NCBI GenBank assembly: GCA_036396535.1
Contig: DASWKR010000012.1
Location: forward strand, 1 to 35,111
DNA: 35,111 nt
Direction of reading: 5' to 3'
DNA from: Acidimicrobiia bacterium
GTDB lineage: Bacteria; Actinomycetota; Acidimicrobiia; Spongiisociales; UBA5794
Shown: positions 6,441 through 14,985 of the stretch, one piece after another
How positions within the stretch are numbered: the stretch's first letter is position 1
How the letters are laid out: each line of letters starts with the position of its first letter
Translations under genes and position numbers: made by a program
The notes under the pieces: generated by a model
What the model was told of the DNA's origin: nothing
Databases searched by the model: none
The model's input: only the letters and a program-made list of their open reading frames with translations

Positions 6441-7303
6441 CAGCCCGGCGGTGCCCCGAGCGTCACCAATGCCTTGTCGATGTCCGTCTGGTACTTCAAG
6501 AGAACGTTGATCGTGTCGGCGGTCACACCGGCGTCCACGTCCTCGATGCCGAGGGCGAGCAGCGTGCGAGCCCAGTCGATCGACTCGCTCACGGACGGCG
6601 CCTTGCGCACCGGCAGCTCTCTGAGGCTGCGGACCACCTCGGCGATCCGGGTCGCCAAGCGCTCCGGGAGCCCGGGAACCCTCGCCAGCAGGATGTCCCT
6701 CTCCCGCTCCGCCGTCGGGTAGGTGATGTGCAGGAAGAGGCAGCGCCGCTTGAGCGCCTCCGACAGCTCCCTGGTGTTGTTCGAGGTGAGCACGACGATG
6801 GGCCGCGACCGGGCCTCCATCGTGCCGAGCTCCGGGATCGTGATCTGGAAGGCGTCGAGCACCTCCAGGAGGAGAGCCTCGGTCTCCATCTCGACCCTGT
6901 CGACCTCGTCGATGAGCAAGACCACCGGATCATCCGACGAGATCGCCTCGAGGAGAGGCCGGGTGAGTAGGAAGTCCCGGGTGAAGATGTCGCCCTCGAG
7001 CGTGTCCCACGCCCGACCCTCGTCAGCCTGGATCCGCAGGAGCTGCTTGTGGTAGTTCCACTCGTACAGGGCCTTTGCCTCGTCGAGACCCTCGTAACAC
7101 TGGAGACGCACGAGACGGCGTCCCCCCGCAGTTGCGATCGCCACCGCCAGGGCCGTCTTGCCGACCCCGGCAGGGCCCTCGGCGAGGATCGGCTTCTCGA
7201 GCCGGTCGGCGAGGTACACGACCTGCGCGATCTTCGGATCGGCGAGATAGCCGGCGCGCTCGAGCGCGGTCGCCACCTCGCTGGGGCTCTCCCACAAGGA
7301 CAC
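6440..7303 (-). CDS. MoxR-family AAA+ ATPase
   Basis: This is a 287-residue AAA+ ATPase. Walker A is GPAGVGKT (about residues 43-50), Walker B is VVLLIDEVDR, and the sensor region is VLTSNNTRELSEAL with the arginine-rich end KRRCLF. MoxR ATPases form rings and work with VWA proteins as chaperones for enzyme complexes. The start is GTG 7303, which directly abuts the proA stop (TGAGTG) and makes proA and this gene one transcriptional and probably translational unit. The downstream neighbour is its VWA partner. The ring type and client cannot be read from sequence. It resembles the CoxD-like branch in length and pairing. Confidence 0.92.
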   Translation of the reverse strand: MSLWESPSEVATALERAGYLADPKIAQVVYLADRLEKPILAEGPAGVGKTALAVAIATAGGRRLVRLQCYEGLDEAKALYEWNYHKQLLRIQADEGRAWDTLEGDIFTRDFLLTRPLLEAISSDDPVVLLIDEVDRVEMETEALLLEVLDAFQITIPELGTMEARSRPIVVLTSNNTRELSEALKRRCLFLHITYPTAERERDILLARVPGLPERLATRIAEVVRSLRELPVRKAPSVSESIDWARTLLALGIEDVDAGVTADTINVLLKYQTDIDKALVTLGAPPG

Positions 7304-8557
7304 TCAGCGAACCTGGCCCGAGCCCGTGAGCACGTATCGTTCACACGTGAGCGCTTCGAGGCCCATCGGCCCCCGCACGTGGAGCTTCTGGGTCGAGATG
7401 CCGATCTCCGCGCCGTAGCCGAACTCCTCGCCGTCGGTGAAACGGCTCGAGACGTTGACCGCGGTTACCGCGGCGTCGACCCCGCCGACGAAGGCGTCTG
7501 CCGCCGCAAGGTCCTCGGTGACGATCACCTCGGTGTGGCCCGTCCCGTAGCGGCGTATGTGCTCGATCGCCTCGCCGATGCCGTCGACCACCTTGACCGC
7601 CATCACGAGATCGAGGAACTCGGTCGCCCAGTCGACGTCGCTCGCAGGCGCCATGTCGCCGTCGAGAGCGCGGGCCGCCTCGTCGCCGCGCAGCTCGACG
7701 CCCTCTCCACGCAACGCGGCCGCCACCTTCGGGATGAACTCCGCGGCGACGTCGCGGTGCACGAGGAGCGTCTCGGCGGCATTGCAGACCCCGGGCCGCT
7801 GAACCTTGGCGTTGAGCGTGATGGCCTCTGCCTTGCCGAGGTCGGCTGCGGCATCGACGTAGACGTGGCAATTGCCCGCCCCGTCGATGACGAACGGGAC
7901 CTTGGCTTCGGCGGCGACGGCGGAGATCAGGCCCTGGCCTCCCCTCGGCACGAGCAGATCGACCCATCCGGTGGCCTGCATCAGGGCGGTGGCGCCCTCC
8001 CTGCTCGTGTCGTCGAGCACTTGGACGGTATCGACGGGAAGGTCTCGGGCGACGAGGGCGGCCCGCAAAGCGTCGCCGATCGCCCTGTTCGAACGAAGCG
8101 CATACGAAGAGCCGCGCAGCAGCACTGCGTTCCCGGCCTTCACACAGAGTCCGGCGGCATCAGCCGTGACGTTCGGCCGTGCCTCGTAGATGACCGCAAC
8201 GACGCCGAGCGGCACCCGCACCCGCTTCACGTCGACGCCGTTGTCCATCCGCCAGCCCTTCGTGACGACACCGACGGGGTCGGCGAGGCCGGCGACCTTC
8301 CCGAGTCCCGCGACGATGGCGTCGATGCGAGCTTCGGTGAGGCGCAGCCGGTCGAGCAAGGCACCCGAGATCCCCTCGGCGTCTGCGAGTTCCATGTCGG
8401 CGGAGTTGGCGGCCAGGATCTGGGCTCTCGCCGCGTCGACGTGGTCGGCCATCGACTCGAGGAGGGCCGACTTGATGGCGGGGCTCAACCCGCCGATGAC
8501 CCGGGCGGCCGCCTTGGCGCGCGCGCCGATCTCCTCGATCGATGGACTCACCCTCAT
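7304..8557 (-). CDS. proA: Glutamate-5-semialdehyde dehydrogenase (gamma-glutamyl phosphate reductase)
   Basis: ProA reduces gamma-glutamyl phosphate with NADPH to glutamate-5-semialdehyde, the second step of proline synthesis. The 417-residue protein has normal length. It shows the ALDH-fold catalytic cysteine in VQRPGVCNAAETL (C258), the YEARPNVTADAA segment after PLGVVAVI, and the conserved end SSRFTDGEEFGYGAEIGIST. ATG 8557 gives a standard N-terminus. It is separated from proB by a small membrane-protein gene and is fused in transcription to the MoxR-VWA pair downstream. Confidence 0.97.
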   Translation of the reverse strand: MRVSPSIEEIGARAKAAARVIGGLSPAIKSALLESMADHVDAARAQILAANSADMELADAEGISGALLDRLRLTEARIDAIVAGLGKVAGLADPVGVVTKGWRMDNGVDVKRVRVPLGVVAVIYEARPNVTADAAGLCVKAGNAVLLRGSSYALRSNRAIGDALRAALVARDLPVDTVQVLDDTSREGATALMQATGWVDLLVPRGGQGLISAVAAEAKVPFVIDGAGNCHVYVDAAADLGKAEAITLNAKVQRPGVCNAAETLLVHRDVAAEFIPKVAAALRGEGVELRGDEAARALDGDMAPASDVDWATEFLDLVMAVKVVDGIGEAIEHIRRYGTGHTEVIVTEDLAAADAFVGGVDAAVTAVNVSSRFTDGEEFGYGAEIGISTQKLHVRGPMGLEALTCERYVLTGSGQVR

Positions 8558-8595
8558 GCGCCGAGTCTATCGGCGGCAGGTGCCCCGGGCGCCGA

Positions 8596-8955
8596 TCAGT
8601 CGGAGGCCCTGGCTGCCTCGTCGAGTATGAGATCGATCTCCCTCATGAGCAGCGCCTCGAGGCGAGCCACCTCGGCGGGCTCGTACGTGCGCCTGCCGTC
8701 GGCGAGGTCGATGATCGCATCGTCGACGTCACCTCTCGTCGCCTTCCTCAGATCGATGACGGTGCGCACCGACTCCGCTCCGTCATCTGCCTTGCGGAGG
8801 CGCGCCAGAGACAGCTCTCGCCGTAGCTCGCGATTGGCGTTCTCGAGCTCCATGCGCGAGGACTTGGCGAGCTGATCGCGTCTTCGGGCGAGGGCGAAGC
8901 CGATCACAGTCGCCACGACGGCTACTACGAGCAACGCCACCAGTTCTTCCACCAT
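8596..8955 (-). CDS. Small membrane-anchored coiled-coil protein, unknown function
   Basis: I do not recognise this 119-residue protein. It begins with one membrane helix (about residues 5-23, ELVALLVVAVVATVIGFALA) ending in RRR, which suggests a short outside N-terminus and a cytoplasmic C-terminus. A charged helical stretch follows (ELENANRELRRELSLARL), likely a coiled coil, then an acidic, Leu-rich tail. ATG 8955 is chosen because AGGAGG lies 8 nt upstream. It lies between proB and proA, 38 nt before proA, and probably shares its promoter. Confidence 0.75.
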   Translation of the reverse strand: MVEELVALLVVAVVATVIGFALARRRDQLAKSSRMELENANRELRRELSLARLRKADDGAESVRTVIDLRKATRGDVDDAIIDLADGRRTYEPAEVARLEALLMREIDLILDEAARASD

Positions 8956-9208
8956 GTTCCTACCTCCTGTCGCGTCGACCTCTTCACGATGTCGCCAATC
9001 GGTATTCGGCTCTCCCGTTCTCTGCCTGACCGAGCACCGGCTACGGAGCAAGGCACTCCGACGACAACGGTGAGTGGCGGCGCGGCAACGGCGAGGACGG
9101 GCCAGGCGTGGTCGCTCTGCAGGCGCGACTGCGCTCGCATGACGAGATGCTGATACTCCGTCGGCTTCACCGCAGCCCCCACTAAGCCCTGACCACCCTA
9201 CGACATCA

Positions 9209-9236
9209 AGGCTACCAGTCGCTCGGGCACAGTCAA
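9209..9236 (-). promoter_or_regulatory. Candidate sigma-70-type promoter for the small membrane protein and proA
   Basis: On the minus strand, TTGACT (9236-9231) is followed after 16 nt by TAGCCT (9214-9209), close to -35 and -10 consensus. It lies in the 312-nt gap between proB and the small membrane-protein gene and would give a leader of about 245 nt. I saw no strong hairpin or other known element in the rest of this gap (8956-9208). Confidence 0.4.
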
Positions 9237-9267
9237 TGGGGGCGTCGCGGAACGCTCGGCGCCTCGA

Positions 9268-10365
9268 TCAGCCGAACACGACGAGGTCGTCGCGATGGAT
9301 CACTGCCCCACCGGCCACCGAAGTGTGAGTCCCACGGAGAGTGGTCACGTCGGCTGATCCGATTCGGGTCAACCCCTTGGCAATGATCCGCCCATCGGCG
9401 GTGACCTCGACGGCGGCGCCCGCCTCGAACGATCCGGCGTGGGAGGCGATCCCGGCGGGCAGCAGCGAGGCACCGGACCGCACTATGGCGGCGGCGGCGC
9501 CGGCGTCGACCGCGAGCGATCCTTCCGTTCGGAGGCCGAATGCGATCCAGAGCTTGCGCGCCGTCAGCCGCGACGAGTGCGGTTCGACCCAGGTCCCCAC
9601 GTCGCCACCCTGCACTGCGACGAGCGCGGCGTCTGCCCTGCCGGCCTCGGCGATCACGGTCGGGATGCCCGACCATGCGGCCATCCTGGCTGCGCTGACC
9701 TTGGTGGCGACCCCCCCCGATCCGAAGCCACTGGCGCGACTCGACCTGTGGAGCTCGTCGAGGATCTCGTCCGTGTGGCGGACGGCGGTCAGCAGCTCCG
9801 CTTCGTCGCTGAGGCGGGGATCATCGGAGAAAAGCCCCTGCGTATCCGTCAGGATGACGAGCATGCCCGCCGAGACGAGGTGGGAGACGATTGCGGCAAG
9901 TCGGTCGTTGTCGCCGAGGCGGAGCTCGTCGACGACGACGGTGTCGTTCTCGTTCACCACCGGGACGACGCCGAGGCTCAGCATCCGCTCGAGGGCCTCC
10001 CGGGCGTGCAGGTACTGGCCCCGATTGGCGAGCACGTCGCGAGTGAGCAGCACCTGGCCGGCGACCCGGCCGCGCACGCCGAGCTCTCGCGTGTAGATCT
10101 CCATGAGCTTTCCCTGCCCGACGGCGGCGGCCACCTGGAGAGCTGGGAGATCGGTCGGGCGCCGCTGCAGCCCGAGCGCCGGGAGACCGGCAGCCACCGC
10201 CCCGGAGCTGACGAGGATCGTGGGATGTCCTGCGCCCCACAGGGCATCGACCTGCTCCACGATGGCGACGACTCGTTGGGGATCGATCCCGCCCTTGGGG
10301 CCGGTGAGCGAGGAGGAGCCGACCTTGACGACGACGGCGCTCCCGCCTGACGCGGGGCGTCTCAT
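9268..10365 (-). CDS. proB: Glutamate 5-kinase with PUA domain
   Basis: ProB phosphorylates glutamate to start proline synthesis. The 365-residue protein has an amino-acid kinase domain (about residues 10-255): VVVKVGSSSLTG at the N-terminus, ILVSSGAVAAG, VPVVNENDTV, and the nucleotide loop ILTDTQGLFSDDPR. A C-terminal PUA domain (about 270-350) is typical of full-length bacterial ProB. ATG 10365 overlaps the obg stop (ATGA), so the two genes are translationally coupled. The obg-proB-proA order is usual in Actinomycetota. Confidence 0.97.
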   Translation of the reverse strand: MRRPASGGSAVVVKVGSSSLTGPKGGIDPQRVVAIVEQVDALWGAGHPTILVSSGAVAAGLPALGLQRRPTDLPALQVAAAVGQGKLMEIYTRELGVRGRVAGQVLLTRDVLANRGQYLHAREALERMLSLGVVPVVNENDTVVVDELRLGDNDRLAAIVSHLVSAGMLVILTDTQGLFSDDPRLSDEAELLTAVRHTDEILDELHRSSRASGFGSGGVATKVSAARMAAWSGIPTVIAEAGRADAALVAVQGGDVGTWVEPHSSRLTARKLWIAFGLRTEGSLAVDAGAAAAIVRSGASLLPAGIASHAGSFEAGAAVEVTADGRIIAKGLTRIGSADVTTLRGTHTSVAGGAVIHRDDLVVFG

Positions 10366-11633
10366 TCCGTGCCGACCGCCTCTGGGTCGAACGTGAAGAC
10401 GAGATCCCCGATCTGGACGTCGTCACCGGGTTCGGCGCCCGCCGCCCGCAGCGCTTCTGCGACCCCGATCCTGGCAAGTCGCCTGGAGGCGAGGTCGGCG
10501 GCCTCCGGGACCGTGAGGTCGGCGAGGCGGATCGCCCGTTGCGCAGCGCGGCCTTCCACCAGCCACACCCCCCCGCTTCTCGTGACGCTGAAGTCCGACT
10601 CGAGTGGTCGATGGAGCACGAAGCCTGGTCGCTCGGGAGCGGCACGTCTCGCCGTATCGACCATGTCGGCGATGGCGTGCGCCAGCGCTTCGAGCCCTTC
10701 GCCGGTGGCGGCGGAGATCATGTGGACGTGGACGGCGCGCTGTTCGGCCCAGTCCGCCAGGAGGCGCGGGTCCTCGTGAGCGTCGATCTTGTTGACCGCG
10801 ATGACCCTCGGGAGGCGTGCCAGGGCAGCCGAGTGGTGGGCGAGCTCCCGCTCGAGCACCGCCAGCTGCTCCGGGAAGGGCGTCTCCTGCATGTCGGTCG
10901 GGTCGAGGAGGACGACGAGGGCCCGCGCCCGCTCGACGTGCCTCAGGAACTCGTGGCCGAGCCCCCTTCCCTCGGCGGCCCCCTCGACGAGGCCCGGGAT
11001 GTCCGCCAGGACGAACTGCCTCTCGTCGACGGTCACGACTCCCAGGTTCGGCTCGAGGGTGGTGAAGGGGTAGTCGGCGATCTTGGGCCGGGCGGCCGAG
11101 AGCCGTGACACGAGCGTGCTCTTGCCGGCATTCGGAAAGCCGACGAGGGCGGCGTCGGCGAGCAACCTCAGCTCGAGGACGACCGTGACCTCTTGTCCGT
11201 ACTCTCCCTGCTCGGAGAGACTCGGGGCCTTCCTCGCCTTCGTGACGAAAGCGGCGTTGCCCCGGCCACCCTTTCCTCCCCTGGCGACGACGAGCTGCTG
11301 GCCTTCCTCGACGAGGTCGGCGAGCAGTGTGCCGGATGCGTCGCTGACGAGGGTGCCGAGCGGCACCCCGAGCACCGTGACCCTGCCGCCTCTGCCGTGG
11401 CGGAGGTCACCCTCACCGTGGGTGCCGTCCTCGCCGGCCCAGTGGCTCTGCCTGTCGTACTCGAGCAGCGAGGTCTTGTCCGCGGTGGCCCGGAGGACAA
11501 CGTCACCCCCGGCGCCTCCCGACCCGCCGGTCGGCTTGCCGCGGGGCCTGCCCTTCTGGCGCAGGAAACTGGCGACGCCGGCGCCTCCGTTTCCCCCTTT
11601 GATCCGGACCGTTGCCCGGTCGACGAAGCTCAT
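10362..11633 (-). CDS. obgE: Obg-family GTPase (ObgE/CgtA)
   Basis: Obg is a GTPase linked to 50S ribosome assembly and stress control. The 423-residue protein has the three expected parts. The Gly-rich Obg fold spans residues 1-158 (VRIKGGNGGAGVASFLRQKG, HGRGG). The G domain has the P-loop GFPNAGKST (165-173), DIPGLVEGAAEGRGLG, NKID and SAATGEG. A C-terminal OCT domain spans about 345-420. The ATG is 31 nt after rpmA. The stop overlaps the proB start by 4 nt. Confidence 0.98.
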   Translation of the reverse strand: MSFVDRATVRIKGGNGGAGVASFLRQKGRPRGKPTGGSGGAGGDVVLRATADKTSLLEYDRQSHWAGEDGTHGEGDLRHGRGGRVTVLGVPLGTLVSDASGTLLADLVEEGQQLVVARGGKGGRGNAAFVTKARKAPSLSEQGEYGQEVTVVLELRLLADAALVGFPNAGKSTLVSRLSAARPKIADYPFTTLEPNLGVVTVDERQFVLADIPGLVEGAAEGRGLGHEFLRHVERARALVVLLDPTDMQETPFPEQLAVLERELAHHSAALARLPRVIAVNKIDAHEDPRLLADWAEQRAVHVHMISAATGEGLEALAHAIADMVDTARRAAPERPGFVLHRPLESDFSVTRSGGVWLVEGRAAQRAIRLADLTVPEAADLASRRLARIGVAEALRAAGAEPGDDVQIGDLVFTFDPEAVGTE

Positions 11634-11664
11634 GGTGGCTAGGGCGTGCGGGACGCCCCTTCGC

Positions 11665-11916
11665 TCAGTCGTCGAGGATCGAGACGAGGCGCCTCCCGCG
11701 ACGCTCGCCGTACTTCACGACGCCGCTCGTCATGGCGAAAAGGGTGTCGTCACCGCCGCGCCCGACGTTGTCGCCGGGATGGATCCTCGTGCCGCGCTGG
11801 CGTACGAGAACAGATCCGGCGCTGACCCGTTGCCCGTCGAAGACCTTCGGACCGAGGCGCTTGGCGGCAGAGTCGCGGCCGTTCTTGCTGGAGCCGCTGG
11901 CTTTCGTCTTCGACAT
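11665..11916 (-). CDS. rpmA: 50S ribosomal protein bL27
   Basis: This 83-residue protein has the bL27 signature: the flexible N-terminus [16 protein letters not shown], then [20 protein letters not shown] and GVVKYG. bL27 reaches the peptidyl-transferase centre. The start is 2 nt after the rplU TAA, and its Shine-Dalgarno (GAGGAG) is inside the end of rplU. The rplU-rpmA-obg order is nearly universal. Confidence 0.98.
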   Translation of the reverse strand: MSKTKASGSSKNGRDSAAKRLGPKVFDGQRVSAGSVLVRQRGTRIHPGDNVGRGGDDTLFAMTSGVVKYGERRGRRLVSILDD

Positions 11917-11918
11917 GG

Positions 11919-12332
11919 TTACGCCTCCTCGTCGGTCTGCGCTTCGGAGGACTTCTCCTCCTCGGCCTCGGCTGGCTTGGTCGCCTTGGCGGTCGACTTC
12001 TTCGACGCTGCCTTCTTCTTGGCGCCGGTTTCGATCTTCGTCACCTGCAGCCGGGTGTACGTCTGGCGGTGGCCGGCGTTCTTGCGGTACCCGCTCTTCG
12101 GCTTGTACTTGAAGACCTGGATCTTCTCTCCCCTGCTCTCGCCGATCACGGCGGCCGTGACGGTGGCCTTCTCGAGCTCACCCCGGTCCGAGACGATGCT
12201 GCCATCGTCGCCCACGACGAGCAGCGGCTGGAATGTGACCTCGTCCCCGGCGTCCTTGATGCGCTCGACGTCGATGACGTCGCCCTCACGGACCTTCGCC
12301 TGCTTCCCGCCGGCGCGGATGATGGCGTACAT
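11919..12332 (-). CDS. rplU: 50S ribosomal protein bL21 with a charged C-terminal extension
   Basis: This 137-residue protein begins [18 protein letters not shown], the standard bL21 start, and carries the bL21 end signature [19 protein letters not shown]. The usual protein is about 100 residues. Here about 35 extra residues follow, first Lys/Ala-rich ([15 protein letters not shown]) and then Glu-rich ([16 protein letters not shown]). Such low-complexity tails occur on ribosomal proteins of several actinobacteria and probably extend from the surface. ATG 12332 is chosen for GGAGG 7 nt upstream and the family start; a longer open reading exists but is not supported. Confidence 0.97.
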   Translation of the reverse strand: MYAIIRAGGKQAKVREGDVIDVERIKDAGDEVTFQPLLVVGDDGSIVSDRGELEKATVTAAVIGESRGEKIQVFKYKPKSGYRKNAGHRQTYTRLQVTKIETGAKKKAASKKSTAKATKPAEAEEEKSSEAQTDEEA

Positions 12333-12420
12333 CTTCAATCCTCCGAGATTCATGGAACGGCGAGCGGGCTGCGGCTCGCGTTCGGAGCGCCACATGCTAC
12401 TACGGGTCGCCGAGGGCGGA

Positions 12421-14049
12421 TCAGTCCTCGGTGACGTCCTCGACCTCCAGAGCGGGAGGGAGGGGGGCGCCGACCGTGGCGGCGTCCTCGTAGAGCAGCA
12501 CTCCTCGCCCCGCACAATGGGGGCACACCTCGGAGAACGATTCGAGGAGCCCTGCCGAGACGTTCTTGCGGGTCATCTCGACGAGTCCGAGGTTCGAAAC
12601 GTCGAACACCTGGGTCCTCCGCTTGTCCTTGGCGAGCTGCTCACGGAACTTGAGCAGCACCTGGTCGCGGTTGCGCTCGATCTCCATGTCTATGAAGTCG
12701 ATGACGATGATCCCGCCGATGTCGCGCAGGCGGAGCTGCCGGGCGATCTCCTCCGCGGCTTCGAGGTTGTTCTGGAGGACGGTCTCCTCGAGGTTGCTGT
12801 GCCCGACGAACCGGCCGGTGTTCACGTCGATGACGGTGAGGGCCTCCGTCCTGTCGACGACGATGTGCCCACCGGACGGCAGCCACACCTTCCTGTCGAG
12901 CGCCTTCCGGAGCTGATCCTCGACGTGGAACCGCTCGAACAGCGGCATCTCGTCCTCGTACATCTTGACCTTGCCGACGAGCTCCGGCTCGGTCTTCTCG
13001 AGGTAGGAGACGACCATGTCGAGCGTCTCCTTGTCGTCGACGAGGAGACGCTTGAAGTCCTTGGTGAAGTGCTCGCGGATCACCCGCAGCACGAGCTGTG
13101 GCTCCTCGTAGATGAGGGCGGGTGGAGCAGCGTCCGTTTTCGCCTCGATGTCCTCCCATATCGACTCGAGGCGCTCGATGTCCGCCTCGAGGTCTTCTCG
13201 CGATGCTCCTTCGGCGGCCGTCCTGACGATGACACCCATCCCCTTGGGGCGGATGTCGGCGACGATGTCGCGCAGCCGGCGGCGCTCGTCCTCTGGAAGG
13301 CGTCGCGAGATGCCGCGCACATCCGGATCCGAGGACAGCACGAGATAGCGGCCCGACAGGCTGACGTCGTTCGCCAGCCGGGCGCCCTTGTGACCCATTG
13401 CGTCCTTGACGACTCGGACGACGACCGAGTCGCCCGGTTTGAGGACCATCTCGATGCGGCGCTTGCCGTTCTCGACGTCGGCATCGTCGTAGTTCACGTC
13501 GCCCGAGTAGAGGACTCCGTTCTTGCCGGCCCCGAAATCGATGAAGGCCGCCTCCATCCCGGGCAGGACGTTGCGCACCTTCCCGACGTACACGTTGCCG
13601 ACGAGCGACTGCTTGTCGGACCTGGCGACGTAGTGCTCCACGAGGACGGGTCCCTCGAGGACGACGATCTGGGTCTGGTGGGGGCTGGAGCGCACCAGCA
13701 TCTGCTTGCGGGCCGTCTCGGGAGGCGGCAGCACCTCGAGGTGGGGTCGCGCCGACGACCGCTCCCTCGACGTCGCCCGACTCGTCGAGCTGCGCGACCG
13801 GGTGCGACTGGACGAGCGGCCGCTACGCGAGTCCGAGTCGGGGTGCGAACCGGGCGCCGGGGCGCGGCTCGATCGGCTGTTGCGCCGAGACGTCCTACTC
13901 GTGTCTTGTTTGTCCGGGGCAGTCACCTGCTCCGGCTCTTTGAAGCGGCGAATCGTGGCGGTCTTTCCGCCGAGGTCCTCCAGTTTGCGTTCCTCCTCGA
14001 GTGCACCTCTTCTGATGACTCGGGGAGTCTTCTTGCGAAACAAAGGCAT
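12421..14049 (-). CDS. rne: Ribonuclease E/G family protein
   Basis: This endoribonuclease processes rRNA and degrades mRNA. The 542-residue protein has a Ser/Arg-rich disordered N-terminus (about 35-105). An S1-like RNA-binding domain follows (GNVYVGKVRNVLPGMEAAFI), then the catalytic DNase-I-like part with the Mg-binding aspartates in TVIDVNTGRFVG and VIDFIDME. Near the end is a Zn-link motif CPHCAGRG. The long C-terminal scaffold of proteobacterial RNase E is absent; instead the extension is N-terminal, as in actinobacterial RNase E/G. ATG 14049 follows AAGGAG at good spacing. It lies 88 nt upstream of rplU on the same strand. Confidence 0.93.
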   Translation of the reverse strand: MPLFRKKTPRVIRRGALEEERKLEDLGGKTATIRRFKEPEQVTAPDKQDTSRTSRRNSRSSRAPAPGSHPDSDSRSGRSSSRTRSRSSTSRATSRERSSARPHLEVLPPPETARKQMLVRSSPHQTQIVVLEGPVLVEHYVARSDKQSLVGNVYVGKVRNVLPGMEAAFIDFGAGKNGVLYSGDVNYDDADVENGKRRIEMVLKPGDSVVVRVVKDAMGHKGARLANDVSLSGRYLVLSSDPDVRGISRRLPEDERRRLRDIVADIRPKGMGVIVRTAAEGASREDLEADIERLESIWEDIEAKTDAAPPALIYEEPQLVLRVIREHFTKDFKRLLVDDKETLDMVVSYLEKTEPELVGKVKMYEDEMPLFERFHVEDQLRKALDRKVWLPSGGHIVVDRTEALTVIDVNTGRFVGHSNLEETVLQNNLEAAEEIARQLRLRDIGGIIVIDFIDMEIERNRDQVLLKFREQLAKDKRRTQVFDVSNLGLVEMTRKNVSAGLLESFSEVCPHCAGRGVLLYEDAATVGAPLPPALEVEDVTED

Positions 14050-14317
14050 GCAAGCTCTCCTTGAAGCCCATTGCTGGGCGATGAACTGACCAGCTCGAGC
14101 GGCCCTCGGCGTGCGGCATCCGGCGCAGATGCTCGGGAAGGAGCACGACTCGTGCAGTGCGGCCCACGAAGCAGCATGTGGGCGTGAGGACGAGCACGGT
14201 CGACATGTCCTAGCGATCCCCTGACGGGTCCTTGGCCGGAAACTGGCCACCGCACGCAGTGGCTCGAGCCCGCACGAGGGTAGCAGGCATCTTCGCGCTC
14301 TCGGCGCACCGGCCGGT

Positions 14318-14365
14318 CACCGTATCCATCGTGGCGGCGGCCACCGTATCCATCGTGGCGGCGCC
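14318..14365. repeat. Two-copy 24-bp tandem repeat upstream of tdk
   Basis: The unit CACCGTATCCATCGTGGCGG plus CGGC/CGCC is present twice head to tail (14318-14341 and 14342-14365), differing only at the last bases. It lies in the 341-nt gap between the divergent genes rne and tdk, 25 nt before the tdk start. In the rest of that gap (14050-14317) I see no other clear signal. Confidence 0.9.
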
Positions 14366-14376
14366 AACCGCGGTGC

Positions 14377-14391
14377 TACGCTCCGGCGCCA
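14377..14391 (+). promoter_or_regulatory. Candidate -10 box of a leaderless tdk transcript
   Basis: TACGCT (14377-14382, pattern TAnnnT) ends 8 nt before the tdk ATG. No Shine-Dalgarno precedes the ATG. This geometry would place the transcription start on the A of ATG, as in leaderless mRNAs that are common in Actinomycetota. No good -35 box is visible. Confidence 0.3.
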
Positions 14392-14978
14392 TGCAGCGAA
14401 GGGCCGAGCAGGGCTGGATCGAAGTCATCTGCGGGCCGATGTTCTCAGGCAAGAGCGAAGAGCTGATCAGGCGCATCACCCGTTATCACCTCGCCCGGGT
14501 CCCGACGCAAACCTTCAAGCCGACCGTCGACATCCGTTACGCCGTCGCAGAGGTCGTCTCGCACAGCAGGCTTTCGACCCAGGCGATTCCCGTCACCGAC
14601 TCCGACGAGCTGCTGAGGTCGGTGGAGGACAGAACCGTGGTCGTAGGAATCGACGAAGGCCAGTTCTTCGACGGCGGCCTGGTCGAGGTGGCGACCCTCC
14701 TGGCCGGGGCGGGCAAGCGCGTGATCGTGGCCGGCCTCGATACCGACTTTCTGGGGCGCCCGTTCGAGCCGATCCCGTCGCTCATGCTGCGCGCCGAGTA
14801 CGTCACCAAGGCTCTCGCCGTCTGCCACCGCTGCGGAGGGCCGGGACTGTTCACCCAGCGGGTCGTCCAGTCGGACGAGCTCGTCGTCCTGGGGGCCACC
14901 GACGCATACGAAGCCCGCTGCCGCCGCTGCTACGACCCCACGGAAGCCCAGCAGCCGAAGCTGGCGATAGAGGCCTGA
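14391..14978 (+). CDS. tdk: Thymidine kinase (type II)
   Basis: Tdk phosphorylates thymidine in nucleotide salvage. The 195-residue protein matches the type II family: P-loop CGPMFSGKSEEL (about residues 14-25), catalytic-site region GIDEGQFF, VAGLDTDFLG, and zinc-binding cysteines in CHRCGG and CRRCYD. The length is normal. ATG 14391 gives the P-loop the usual distance from the N-terminus; a longer open reading starts at 14232 but adds only repeat-derived sequence. It is divergent from rne and converges on rodA with 7 nt between the stops. Confidence 0.96.
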   Translation: MQRRAEQGWIEVICGPMFSGKSEELIRRITRYHLARVPTQTFKPTVDIRYAVAEVVSHSRLSTQAIPVTDSDELLRSVEDRTVVVGIDEGQFFDGGLVEVATLLAGAGKRVIVAGLDTDFLGRPFEPIPSLMLRAEYVTKALAVCHRCGGPGLFTQRVVQSDELVVLGATDAYEARCRRCYDPTEAQQPKLAIEA

Positions 14979-14985
14979 CCGGCGC

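Noticed and set aside
8925-9182. Possible 85-codon gene on the minus strand upstream of the small membrane protein
   Set aside because: It starts at GTG without a ribosome site, overlaps the better-supported gene by 31 nt, and has no recognisable features.
11083-14064. A 993-codon open frame on the plus strand
   Set aside because: It is antisense to rne, rplU, rpmA and obgE, all clearly real; long antisense frames are usual in high-GC DNA.
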